A stretch of DNA of 64,000 bases. Origin: Rubrimonas cliftonensis. GTDB taxonomy: Bacteria > Pseudomonadota > Alphaproteobacteria > Rhodobacterales > Rhodobacteraceae. Of the stretch, positions 45,408 through 53,426 are shown one piece after another. Within the stretch, counting starts at the first letter, position 1. Each line of letters begins with the position of its first letter. The stretch is taken from contig NZ_FNQM01000010.1 in NCBI RefSeq assembly GCF_900107585.1, forward strand, positions 62,001-126,000. Direction: 5' to 3'. The position numbers and the translations under genes are program-made. The notes beneath the pieces were generated by a model, which searched no databases, was not told where the DNA came from, and worked only from the letters and a program-made list of their open reading frames with translations.

Positions 45408-45873
45408 GACGGCGCTGCGGCTCCGCCGCGTCGCGGCGCTCTGCGCTGCGCTGTCCGGATGCGCCGCGCCGACGCCTGCGCCGGAGGCGGCGGCGGTCGC
45501 GACCGAGCGCGGCGTGGTCGAGAGCGCCCGCGTGGTGCGCGCGGGGAGGCGGGACGGCTGGTCCCGCGATGTCGGCGTGAGCATCGGCGGCGCCGTCGGT
45601 TCGGGCGGCGTCGGCGTCGGGATCGGCCTCGGCGGCTGGGGCGGTCGCTACGACCGCTGGGGCCGCCGCGATCCGTGGGGCTGGCGCGGCGGCGGCTATG
45701 ACGGCTGGGGCGACCCCCGCCAGCGATACGAGACGGTCGAGTATGTCGTGAGGCTGCCGTTCGACCGGCGCATGACGATCGTGCAGACCGACCGCGAGCC
45801 GATCCCGCCCGGCGCCGCCGTGCGTCTGCTGGTGCGAGAGGGCGCTCCGCTCGCCATCGCGCCGCTCGGCTGA
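45382..45873 (+). CDS. Glycine-rich lipoprotein, paralog of preceding gene
   Basis: Protein of 163 residues starting with GTG at 45382, 26 bases inside the previous gene, with GGGG six bases upstream. It has a lipoprotein leader (RRVAALCAALSGC, lipobox LSGC), then TERGVVESARVVR, a glycine/tryptophan/arginine-rich middle (GGWGGRYDRWGRRDPWGWRG) in place of the glycine zipper of its paralog, and the shared ending YVVRLPFDRRMTIVQ plus RLLVREGAPLAIAPLG. The overlapping layout shows tandem duplication followed by replacement of the middle section. Outer-membrane location is inferred from the lipobox. Confidence 0.8.
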   Translation: MRASRRWGETALRLRRVAALCAALSGCAAPTPAPEAAAVATERGVVESARVVRAGRRDGWSRDVGVSIGGAVGSGGVGVGIGLGGWGGRYDRWGRRDPWGWRGGGYDGWGDPRQRYETVEYVVRLPFDRRMTIVQTDREPIPPGAAVRLLVREGAPLAIAPLG

Positions 45874-45878
45874 GGGCC

Positions 45879-45924
45879 GCGGCCGCTGGAAGCGGTGGGG
45901 CGCGGCCGCTGGAAGCGGTGGGGC
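45879..45924. repeat. Exact 23-bp tandem duplication
   Basis: A 23-bp unit starting GCGGCCGCTGGAAGCGG is present twice in direct tandem (45879-45901 and 45902-45924), six bases after the stop codon of the second glycine-rich lipoprotein gene and upstream of the Nudix gene. It looks like a recent slippage or duplication; no function is evident. Confidence 0.85.
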
Positions 45925-46002
45925 GCGACGACGCGCCGCCGCGCATCCGCCGCCTTCGCGGCGTCAGGTTGCGGCGCCGCACAAACTCCGGGATCCGCCG
46001 CC

Positions 46003-46536
46003 ATGCTCGAGACGCTCTCCACCCGCACCGCCTTCGAGAACCGCTTCGTGACCCTGCGGGAGGACGCGGTGCGGCTTCCCGACGGTTCCGAAAGCGTCTA
46101 CGCCTACATCGCCCGTCCGCGCTACGCGATCGCCGCGGCGGTCGAGGACGGCGAGATCTGGATGGTCGAGCAGTGGCGCCACCCGCTGCGTCGCCGGACA
46201 TGGGAGCTGCCGATGGGCGTCGCGCCTGGCGGCGACGCCATTCCCGTCGAGGAGGCGGCGCGCATCGAACTGCGCGAGGAGACCGGCGTGACCGCGCTGA
46301 CCTGGCGCTATGTCGCCGAGGTCGCGCCCGCGCCGGCGCTGGTCGCGCAGACCGGCGCGCTGTTTCTGGCGACGGGGCTGACGCTCGGCCCGCAGCAGCT
46401 GGAGGACACCGAGCAGGATCTCGTGGCGCGGCCCTGGCCCGTCGAGCGCGCCGTCGCCGCCGCGGTCGAGGGCGAGATCCTCGATGCGGTCTCGGCCTCC
46501 TGCCTGATGCGGTTGCGGCTGATGGGTGAGATCTGA
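46003..46536 (+). CDS. Nudix hydrolase family protein
   Basis: Protein of 177 residues resembling ADP-ribose pyrophosphatase-type Nudix proteins: FENRFVTLREDAVRLPDG, AAAVEDGEIWMVEQWRHPLR, TWELPMGVAPGGDA and the box EEAARIELREETGV. The box keeps the metal-binding EExGV core, but the arginine normally before the first glutamate is Ile, so activity may be altered. The C-terminal part (QLEDTEQDLVARPWPVE) agrees with the ADP-ribose class. ATG at 46003 gives MLETLSTRTAFENRF, the natural N-terminus; the longer frame to 45895 runs through the tandem repeat and is not supported. Confidence 0.85.
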   Translation: MLETLSTRTAFENRFVTLREDAVRLPDGSESVYAYIARPRYAIAAAVEDGEIWMVEQWRHPLRRRTWELPMGVAPGGDAIPVEEAARIELREETGVTALTWRYVAEVAPAPALVAQTGALFLATGLTLGPQQLEDTEQDLVARPWPVERAVAAAVEGEILDAVSASCLMRLRLMGEI

Positions 46537-46623
46537 GGGCGCCGCAGCGCGCCGCGCGCCGCGCGTTGCGCCGCGGCGCCGGGCGGGCGATGCTGGCGCG
46601 CAAGCATTTGAGGGAGCGCGGCC

Positions 46624-48381
46624 ATGGCGGTTGGAGCCGATCCGTTTCTGCTCGACGCGGCGGTGTATCTCGGCGCCGCGGTAGTCGGGGTCGCTGCGTT
46701 CAAGCGGCTGGGGCTCGGGTCGGTGCTCGGATATCTGTTCGCCGGGGCGCTGATCGGGCCGGCCGGGCTGGGGCTGATCGCCGATCAGGAGGACGGCGAG
46801 CAGGTGATGCATGTCGCCGAGTTCGGCGTGGTGCTGCTGCTCTTCGTGATCGGGCTGGAGCTGCAGCCGTCGCGGCTGTGGCGGATGCGCTCGGAAATCC
46901 TCGGTCTCGGCTTCGCGCAGCTCCTGAGCGCGGGCGCGGCGCTGGCGGCGGCGCTGTGGCTTGCGGGCTTCTCGCTCGCCGGGGCGGCGGTGACGGGGCT
47001 CGCGCTGGCGCTCTCGTCCACGGCGTTCGGCGTGCAGATCCTGCGCGAGCGGCGCGAGTTCGCCACGCCCTATGGCCGCAAGGCGTTCTCCATCCTGCTG
47101 TTTCAGGACATGGCGGTGGTGCCGCTGCTGGCGCTGACGGCGCTGCTGGCGCCGCTGGGGCGGCCTGAGAGCGCTGGGCTGCTCGATGTCGTCGTCCCGG
47201 TCGCGGCGCTGGCGGCGCTGATCGTCGTGGCGCGCTACGGGCTGCCGTGGCTGTTCCGCGCCATCGCGATGGCCGGCGCCGACGAGGTGTTCACCGCCGC
47301 GGCGCTTTTCGTGGTGGCCGCCTCGGCGCTGGCGATGCAGGCCGCGGGGCTGTCGATGGCGCTGGGCGCGTTCCTTGCCGGCCTGCTGCTGGCCGAGACC
47401 GAGTTCCGCCACCAGCTCGAGACCGACATCGAGCCGTTCCGCTCGCTGTTTCTCGGCCTGTTCTTCATCGCGGTCGGCATGTCGGTGGACTGGGCGCTGG
47501 CGGTCGACAACATCGCGATCGTCGCCGGCGGCGCCGTGGGGCTCTATGCGCTGAAGGCGGCGCTGCTCTTCGTCGTCGGCCGGCGCTCCGGATCGAGCGA
47601 GACCGACGCGGTGCGGCTGGCGGCCACGCTGGGCCAGTCCGGCGAGTTCGCCTTCGTGCTGCTGGCGCTGGCCTCCGCCAACTGGCTGATCACCCCGCGC
47701 GACGCCGCGCTGCTGACCGCGCTCGTCGGCGTCTCGATGGCGCTGACGCCGGCGGCGGTGAAGGCCGCCGACTGGTGGGCGCGGCGGCAGGGCGCGCGGG
47801 CCGAGGCGCGGGGTCTCGAGCCGCCCGAGGCCAGACCCGCGAACGTCATCGTCGCGGGCTTCGGGCGCACCGGGCAGATCGTGGCGCGGGTGCTGCAGAT
47901 GCGCGGCTACGACCTGACGCTGATCGACAACTCGCCGCGGCGCATCCAGATGGCGGCGCAGTTCGGCAACAAGGTGTTCTTCGGCGACGGCTCGCGGCTC
48001 GACGTGCTGACCATGGCCGGGGCCGCGGAGGCCAGGGCGATCTTCCTGTGCATCAACGACCGGGAGGGCGCGCGCATGGCGGTGAAGCGGCTGCGCGAGC
48101 GCTTCCCCGGCCAGCTCATCCTCGCCATGACCTACGACCGCTTCTCCGACATCGAGATGCGCGAGGCCGGCGCCGACGTCTCGATCCGGGAGGTGTTCGA
48201 AAGTTCGGTGATGCTGGCGCGCGAGGGGCTGGCGCGCATGGGCGACAACGCCGACCTCGACGAGCTGATCGCCGAGTTCCGCCGCCGCGACGAGGAGCTT
48301 CTGCGCCTCCAGATCGAGATCGGCGTGCATGAGGGGCTGGCGAAGATGCGCGAGAAATACGCCATCGAACGCGCCGGCTGA
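46624..48381 (+). CDS. Kef-type K+/H+ antiporter (CPA2 family) with TrkA-N domain
   Basis: Inner-membrane antiporter of 585 residues. Residues about 1-385 form a Na_H_Exchanger domain with 11-13 helices (LGSVLGYLFAGALIGPAGLG, VVLLLFVIGLEL, ALSSTAFGVQIL, FQDMAVVPLLAL, LGAFLAGLLLAETEFRHQLE). A cytoplasmic Rossmann domain follows (NVIVAGFGRTGQIVARVLQM, GDGSRLDVLTMAGA), which binds nucleotide and regulates gating. It cannot be told whether KefB or KefC is the closer relative, and no KefF/KefG partner is adjacent. The ATG at 46624 has a GGAGCG site. Confidence 0.93.
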   Translation: MAVGADPFLLDAAVYLGAAVVGVAAFKRLGLGSVLGYLFAGALIGPAGLGLIADQEDGEQVMHVAEFGVVLLLFVIGLELQPSRLWRMRSEILGLGFAQLLSAGAALAAALWLAGFSLAGAAVTGLALALSSTAFGVQILRERREFATPYGRKAFSILLFQDMAVVPLLALTALLAPLGRPESAGLLDVVVPVAALAALIVVARYGLPWLFRAIAMAGADEVFTAAALFVVAASALAMQAAGLSMALGAFLAGLLLAETEFRHQLETDIEPFRSLFLGLFFIAVGMSVDWALAVDNIAIVAGGAVGLYALKAALLFVVGRRSGSSETDAVRLAATLGQSGEFAFVLLALASANWLITPRDAALLTALVGVSMALTPAAVKAADWWARRQGARAEARGLEPPEARPANVIVAGFGRTGQIVARVLQMRGYDLTLIDNSPRRIQMAAQFGNKVFFGDGSRLDVLTMAGAAEARAIFLCINDREGARMAVKRLRERFPGQLILAMTYDRFSDIEMREAGADVSIREVFESSVMLAREGLARMGDNADLDELIAEFRRRDEELLRLQIEIGVHEGLAKMREKYAIERAG

Positions 48382-48417
48382 GGCGCCCGCCCGTCAGCGC
48401 CCTGACGCGCAGGCGCC
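48382..48417 (+). terminator. Strong hairpin after the Kef-type gene, possible terminator
   Basis: Directly after the stop codon, an inner stem CGTCAG-CGCC-CTGACG (48392-48407) is enclosed by GGCGCC at 48382 and GGCGCC at 48412. The structure is stable but has no T-run, so it could be a terminator or an mRNA end-stabilising hairpin. Confidence 0.45.
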
Positions 48418-48515
48418 GCGGCGCTCACGAGCGACGGCGATGGTTGTGGCGCGCGTCACAGCGGACGAATCGATCCTCCCGCATGGTGAACGCAGATCAA
48501 CCAGGGGAGGCCGAC

Positions 48516-48743
48516 ATGGCCAGCATGAACCGGATCAACCGCTCCACCGCCGTCGCCCTGAAGCGCGGCGCGGTCATCGAGGACTGCGAGTTCGCCGTGG
48601 ACGACGAGTTCGACGGCCTCGACCTGCCCGCCTTCGTCGCCGCCGGCGCCCGCCGCCGCAGCGTCGCCGACAGCCGCGACGGCTCCGCCCTCTGGGCCGA
48701 CGCCGGCGAGGCGCCCTCGACGGACTATCTGCTGCTGTTCTGA
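48516..48743 (+). CDS. Small acidic hypothetical protein
   Basis: A 75-residue protein from an ATG at 48516 that has a very good ribosome site (GGGGAGG, six bases upstream). It begins MASMNRINRSTAVALKRGAV and continues with an acidic centre (EDCEFAVDDEFDGLDLPAF) and the ending STDYLLLF. There is no signal peptide or membrane segment. I do not recognise it. The strong ribosome site, codon bias like the neighbours and the preceding hairpin suggest a real independent gene. A longer frame starting at 48444 is not supported by a ribosome site. Confidence 0.65.
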   Translation: MASMNRINRSTAVALKRGAVIEDCEFAVDDEFDGLDLPAFVAAGARRRSVADSRDGSALWADAGEAPSTDYLLLF

Positions 48744-48814
48744 CGGCGGGGTTGCGCGCCCGCCGCCGCCTCGGCTAACCCCGACCTGCGGGGTTAACAG
48801 CGGGGGCGCGGGCG

Positions 48815-49684
48815 ATGAGCGAAGCGAATGGCGGCGTCATGCCGGGATGGTCGGTCGAGACCCTCCACGACGATTTCCGCCAGTGCCTGCGCGAGGCCAC
48901 GCTGCTCTACGACAGCGAGACCGAGCACCAGCGCCTGCGCGTGTTCCGCAACCCCACCTTCGGGCGCATCCTGACGCTCGACGGCGTGGTGCAGGTCACC
49001 GAAGGCGACGAGTTCATCTACCACGAGATGATGGCCCATGTGCCGATCTTCGCCCATGGCGCGGCGAGCCGCGTGCTGATCGTGGGCGGCGGCGACGGCG
49101 GCATGGCGCGCGAGGCGCTCAAGCATCGGGGCGTCGAGCGCGTCGTGATGGTCGAGATCGACGCCGGCGTGATCGAGTTCAGCAGGCGGTATCTGCCGGG
49201 CATCGGCGACGGGGCGTTCGACGACCCGCGCCTCGAAGTCGTGATCGCGGACGGCGCCGACTACATGAAGGCCGAAGGCGAGGCGTTCGACGTGATCATC
49301 GTCGACTCGACCGATCCCATCGGGCCGGGCGTGACGCTGTTCACCGACACCTTCTACGGCCACGCCCGCAACCGGATGAAGCCCGGCGGGATCATCGTCA
49401 CCCAGAACGGCGTGCCGTTCCTGCAGGGCGGGGAGCTGACCGGCACGCTGCGCGCCTTCGGGGCGCTGTTCGAGGACGCCACCTGCTACCTCACGCAGGT
49501 GCCGACCTATGTCTGCGGGCCGATGGCGATGGGCTGGGGCAGCGACGGCGACGCCCGCCAGGTGGAGCTTCCCACGCTGGAGCGGCGCTTCGCCGAGGCG
49601 GGCTTCGAGACGCGCTTCTACACGCCCGAAGTCCACAAGGCGGCCTTCGCGCTGCCGGTCTATGTCCAGAAGCTGTTTCCCTGA
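48815..49684 (+). CDS. speE: Spermidine synthase (polyamine aminopropyltransferase)
   Basis: Transfers an aminopropyl group from decarboxylated SAM to putrescine in the cytoplasm. The 289-residue protein has all family blocks: TEHQRLRVFRNPTFGRILTL, GVVQVTEGDEFIYHEMMAH, the nucleotide motif VLIVGGGDGGMAREALKH, DPRLEVVIADGADYM, the catalytic VDSTDPIGPG and TQNGVPFLQGGEL. Start ATG at 48815 gives MSEANGGVMPGWSVETLHDD. S-adenosylmethionine decarboxylase (speD) is not adjacent. It converges with the OsmC-like gene 24 bp away. The byproduct methylthioadenosine feeds the salvage pathway to which mtnK at 11.5 kb belongs. Confidence 0.96.
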   Translation: MSEANGGVMPGWSVETLHDDFRQCLREATLLYDSETEHQRLRVFRNPTFGRILTLDGVVQVTEGDEFIYHEMMAHVPIFAHGAASRVLIVGGGDGGMAREALKHRGVERVVMVEIDAGVIEFSRRYLPGIGDGAFDDPRLEVVIADGADYMKAEGEAFDVIIVDSTDPIGPGVTLFTDTFYGHARNRMKPGGIIVTQNGVPFLQGGELTGTLRAFGALFEDATCYLTQVPTYVCGPMAMGWGSDGDARQVELPTLERRFAEAGFETRFYTPEVHKAAFALPVYVQKLFP

Positions 49685-49708
49685 CGGCGCGGCAGGGCCC
49701 GAGCGCCT

Positions 49709-50227
49709 TCAGTCGACGTCGCCGGCGTAGTCTGCGGCGGGCCGCGCCTCCCACGTCACGTCCATCGCGACCTGAGCGGCGTTGAGCAGGTTCATCACCG
49801 GGCAGCGGAACTCCACGTTCCTGCGCAGCTGCTGGAATCGCCTGTCGCTCTCGTCGGTGTAGACGGTGATCTTCAGGGTCGCCGTCTCGAAATAGGGGCG
49901 GATGCCCGGCACGCCCTTGGGGCCGCGCACGTCGATCTGGCTCTCGCAGGCGAAGTCGACGCCGGCGTAGGCGAAGCCCATCGCCTTGGCGACGCCGTTG
50001 ATGATGACGCCGTCGCAGCCGACGAGCGCCACGAGAACCGTCTCCAGCGGGCTCGGCGCGGAGTTCGTGCCGCCGAGCGACGCCGGCTCGTCGGTGTAGA
50101 CGGGCGCGAAGTCCCGCACCTGGATCTTGGTGCGCGTGCCGGCGGCGTTGGTCGCCCTGACGGTGCGCACGCCGATCTTCTTGGTGGCGGGGTCGATGCT
50201 CGGCTCGATGATGTCGGGGTGGGTCAT
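49709..50227 (-). CDS. OsmC/YhfA-like thiol peroxidase family protein
   Basis: Protein of 172 residues with the OsmC-fold pattern: SLGGTNSAPSPLETVLVALVGC, the first redox cysteine in VGCDGVI, and the second in VEFRCPVMNLL, so both catalytic cysteines are present. Family members reduce organic hydroperoxides using thiols. It is the last gene of a minus-strand unit after the TctA-TctB fusion, 17 bp downstream, so it is probably co-expressed with the transporter. ATG at 50227 follows GGAGACC; the long open frame beyond this is the antisense of the transporter gene. Its physiological link to uptake of a carboxylate is unclear. Confidence 0.88.
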   Translation of the reverse strand: MTHPDIIEPSIDPATKKIGVRTVRATNAAGTRTKIQVRDFAPVYTDEPASLGGTNSAPSPLETVLVALVGCDGVIINGVAKAMGFAYAGVDFACESQIDVRGPKGVPGIRPYFETATLKITVYTDESDRRFQQLRRNVEFRCPVMNLLNAAQVAMDVTWEARPAADYAGDVD

Positions 50228-50244
50228 GGCGGTCTCCTCAATGG

Positions 50245-52188
50245 TCAGCCCAGGCCGGTGAACGCGCCTGCCGGCGCATCGCCTCTCAGAACGTCGAACA
50301 GCAGCCACACCACCGCGAACACCGCCGCGCCATAGGCGCAGCCCGCCAGCGGCTTCATCCTGGCCCGCGCCAGCAGCATCCACGCCAGCAGCGTGAGGGT
50401 GGAGAGCGTGAAGCCGACCGCCCAGAGCGCCGCCGCATAGGCGACGAGCGCCAGCAGGATGGCGATCTCGCCGACTTCGCCCTTTTCGAAGGGCGCGCGG
50501 CGGCGGGCGGCGCGCAGGACCAGCCACAGCGCCAGCGGCAGGCCGGGGACGAGGGCGAGCAGCGGCATGAGCCGCGATGACGCGTTGAACGTCGTCGTCT
50601 CCCACAGCGCCCAGACGAAGGCGACTGAGACCAGCGCGGCGAGCGCGAGCGCGGCCGGGGTCTCGCGCGGCGGCGCAGCAGCCTGCGCCGCTTCGGCTTT
50701 CGCCGCCGCCGCGCCCTTGGGCCGGCGCGCGGCGGCGACGCGGCGCCAGAGGCCGAGCAGCATCGGGATCACGATGAAGGAGGCGATGACCAGCACGCCG
50801 GGCCGCCCCAGCCAGCTCCAGCCATGGATCTGGTTGGTCAGCCAGAAATACTGCTCCATGGGCTTGGCGAGCACGAAGCCGACGAGCGCCGGCGCGCGCG
50901 GCCAGCCGGCGTGCTTCATCAGCCAGCCGAGCGCGCCGAGCGCGAACAGCATGAAGATGTCGCCCATGGTGCTGGTCGCCTGGTAGGCGCCGACGACCAT
51001 GATCAGCACCAGCGGCGCGGCGATGATGGCGAAGGGTATCCGCGTCAGCCGCGCGAGCGCCGGCGTGATCGCGAAGCAGATGGCCGCGCCCACGACCGAG
51101 GACAGCGCCACGCTCCACACGATCAGATACATCAGGTCGGGGTTCTGCGTGATCATCCGCGGGCCGGGATAGTAGCCGAAGGAGAACAGCGCCCCGAGGA
51201 AGATCGCCGCCGCCGGCCCGCCCGGCACGCTGAACAGCAGCGTCGGCACCAGATCGGCGATCACGGTGGCGTTGTTGGCGCCTTCCGACGCGGCGATCCC
51301 GCGGATCTCCCCGCGCCCGAACCTCGACTTGTCGCGGGTGGAGCGGATCGCGTGGCCGTAGGCGACCCAGGTCGAGGCCGAGGCGCCGACCGCGGGCACG
51401 AAGCCGCCGAAGACGCCGATGATCGAGGCGCGCAGCACAAGCCAGCGGTTCTTCCAGAAATCGCGGAACCCCTCGCCCCATGCGCCCACCGTGATCGGCG
51501 TGTGGGAGATGCCGCCGCCGGCGGCCAGCATCGAAACGGCCTCCGCCACGCCGAACAGGCCCAGCGCCACGATGGTCAGCGAGAAGCCGTCGAGCAGGTA
51601 GACCTGACCGAAGGTGAAGCGGAAGTCCGCCGCCGCCGAGGCCGGCCCGACGACGCCGAGAAAGAGCCCCAGGCACGCCGCGGCCAGCCCCTTGGCGAGG
51701 TCGTCGCCGATCATCGAACTGGCGAAGACCAGCCCGACCAGCGCGAACATGAAGAGCTCCGGCGTGCTCAGCATCAGCACGATCGGTCCGGCGACCGGGA
51801 TCGCGACCAGCAGCACGAGCGCGCCCATCAGCCCGCCGACCATCGAGGCGAGAAAGCCGACGCCGAGCGCCCGCGCCGCCTCACCCTGCTTCGCCAGCGC
51901 ATGGCCCTCGATGGCGGTCGGCGCGGAGGCGGGCGAGCCGGGCGCTCCGATCAGGACCGAGGTGATGGTGTCGGAGGTGTAGACCACCGAGACCGCGCCG
52001 AGCAGCATCGCCAGCCCGGAATAGTCGTCCATGTAGTAGACGAAGGGCAGCAGGATCGAGACGGCCGCCACGCCGCCGAGCCCCGGCAGCATGCCGAAGA
52101 CCATGCCGACGAGCATGCCCGCGAGCAGTGCGCCGAGGCGCATCGGATCGAACAGCGCTTCGAGCGCCGTCAGGGCGTGTTCGGGCAT
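50245..52188 (-). CDS. Tripartite tricarboxylate transporter, TctA-TctB fusion
   Basis: Protein of 647 residues. Residues about 1-490 are TctA with family motifs: GMVFGMLPGLGGVAAVSILLP (in two parts), YTSDTITSVLIGAPGSPASA, AIEGHALAKQGEAARALG and GFVPAVGASASTWVAYGHAI. A Lys/Ala-rich linker (about 495-515) leads to four helices with the TctB pattern (LMPLLALVPGLPLALWLVL and LLAWMLLARARMKPL). Normally TctB is a separate small gene upstream of tctA; here it is joined to the C-terminus. It imports a carboxylate delivered by the periplasmic TctC using the ion gradient. The binding protein gene precedes it by 76 bp. Confidence 0.93.
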   Translation of the reverse strand: MPEHALTALEALFDPMRLGALLAGMLVGMVFGMLPGLGGVAAVSILLPFVYYMDDYSGLAMLLGAVSVVYTSDTITSVLIGAPGSPASAPTAIEGHALAKQGEAARALGVGFLASMVGGLMGALVLLVAIPVAGPIVLMLSTPELFMFALVGLVFASSMIGDDLAKGLAAACLGLFLGVVGPASAAADFRFTFGQVYLLDGFSLTIVALGLFGVAEAVSMLAAGGGISHTPITVGAWGEGFRDFWKNRWLVLRASIIGVFGGFVPAVGASASTWVAYGHAIRSTRDKSRFGRGEIRGIAASEGANNATVIADLVPTLLFSVPGGPAAAIFLGALFSFGYYPGPRMITQNPDLMYLIVWSVALSSVVGAAICFAITPALARLTRIPFAIIAAPLVLIMVVGAYQATSTMGDIFMLFALGALGWLMKHAGWPRAPALVGFVLAKPMEQYFWLTNQIHGWSWLGRPGVLVIASFIVIPMLLGLWRRVAAARRPKGAAAAKAEAAQAAAPPRETPAALALAALVSVAFVWALWETTTFNASSRLMPLLALVPGLPLALWLVLRAARRRAPFEKGEVGEIAILLALVAYAAALWAVGFTLSTLTLLAWMLLARARMKPLAGCAYGAAVFAVVWLLFDVLRGDAPAGAFTGLG

Positions 52189-52264
52189 GCGCGACGGCCT
52201 TGTCGGGAGGGCGGGCGTCAGGAAATGCGGGAAGGGGCGCCGGCTGGCGCCCCCGCGGCCTGCG

Positions 52265-53338
52265 TCAGAACTTCACGCCGTACTTCGTGGAGAGCAGGTC
52301 CTTGAGGTAGGCGCGGACCTCGTCGGAGGGCGACAGCGCCGCCTTCACCGCCTTCTCCGTCGCCGGCCCGGCGCTGAGGCGGGCGCCGTTGGTGACTTCC
52401 TGGCTCGCCTTCTGGAACTCGGGGTCGGCGTTGATGTCCGCCACGGCCTTCGCGAAGATGTCGAGCACCTCCTGCGGCGTGTCGGGTTTCATGTAGCCGG
52501 TCAGGCCATAGGCGTAGGTGACTGCGGCCACGCTCTCGAACGCCTGCCATTCGATGCCGGAAGGCGGCTCGCCGTTCAGCATCTCGTACACCTCGTGGAC
52601 CGAGGGCAGATCGGGGGCGATCGGGTCGCGGGCGGTCAGCCTGCCGTCGGCGTCGGCGGCGCCGCCGGTCCAGAGCGGCGTCGCGGTTCCGGCCTCGACC
52701 GACGGGACCACCTGCGTAAGGTAGACGGGCGTGAACTGGTAGTCGATGTTGACCTCGCCCTGCTCGAAGGCCAGCCGCACCGGGCCGCGGCCGTTGAAGC
52801 CGAGCACCGACTTCACGTCGAGGCCGAGCACCTCGAAGGAGAGCAGCCCCGGCAGGTCGGACGCGGCCGCCGCGATGCCGCCATAGATGAGCGGGGTCTT
52901 TGACGACCGGATGTCGGCCGCGCTTGTGACGCCGGTCGAGGGCGAGACGTAGGCGACGCCGCTGAAGGGGTGGCTGTAGGCTACACGGTAGTCGGCGAGC
53001 CGGTACTCCACGCCCTCCTGCCCCAGCACGAACGGGTTGGCGGTCGACGAGGTGGTGAACAGGATCGTCGTGCCGTCCGATTTCGCGTTCTGCTCGAACC
53101 AGTTGGCGCCGAGGATCGAGCCGCCGCCGGGCCGGTCGACGACGTTGATCTCGGGATTGCCTGGCAGGTGCTTCTCGAAGAAGGGCTCGAGGAACTTCGC
53201 AGAGACGAAGGTGGCGCCGCCGGGGCCGAAGGGAACGATGACGTCGATGGTCTTGCCGGCGAAGTAGCCGTCCTGCGCCGACGCCGCGCCGGACAGGGCC
53301 AGCGCCGCGGCGGCGGCGAGATTGAGCGTTGTCTTCAT
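52265..53338 (-). CDS. Tripartite tricarboxylate transporter binding protein (TctC/Bug)
   Basis: Periplasmic receptor of 357 residues. A Sec signal peptide (MKTTLNLAAAAALALSGAAS, cut near ASAQ) is followed by the Bug-type N-terminus KTIDVIVPFGPGGATF and the lobe with NVVDRPGGGSILGANWFEQN. Bug proteins bind carboxylates via water-bridged contacts. It is somewhat longer than the usual ~325. ATG at 53338 has a GGGGAGGAT site. It sits 88 bp after the FAH-family gene and before the TctA-TctB fusion, in a likely single transcript. The ligand may be a substrate for the FAH-family pathway, but this is inference. Confidence 0.92.
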   Translation of the reverse strand: MKTTLNLAAAAALALSGAASAQDGYFAGKTIDVIVPFGPGGATFVSAKFLEPFFEKHLPGNPEINVVDRPGGGSILGANWFEQNAKSDGTTILFTTSSTANPFVLGQEGVEYRLADYRVAYSHPFSGVAYVSPSTGVTSAADIRSSKTPLIYGGIAAAASDLPGLLSFEVLGLDVKSVLGFNGRGPVRLAFEQGEVNIDYQFTPVYLTQVVPSVEAGTATPLWTGGAADADGRLTARDPIAPDLPSVHEVYEMLNGEPPSGIEWQAFESVAAVTYAYGLTGYMKPDTPQEVLDIFAKAVADINADPEFQKASQEVTNGARLSAGPATEKAVKAALSPSDEVRAYLKDLLSTKYGVKF

Positions 53339-53426
53339 GGTGTGATCCTCCCCTGGGGTTGGGCGCGGGCGGGCTTCGGCGGCCCGTCCTTCGCGCGGTC
53401 TCATGCGTTCGCGCCGTGGCGCAGAC

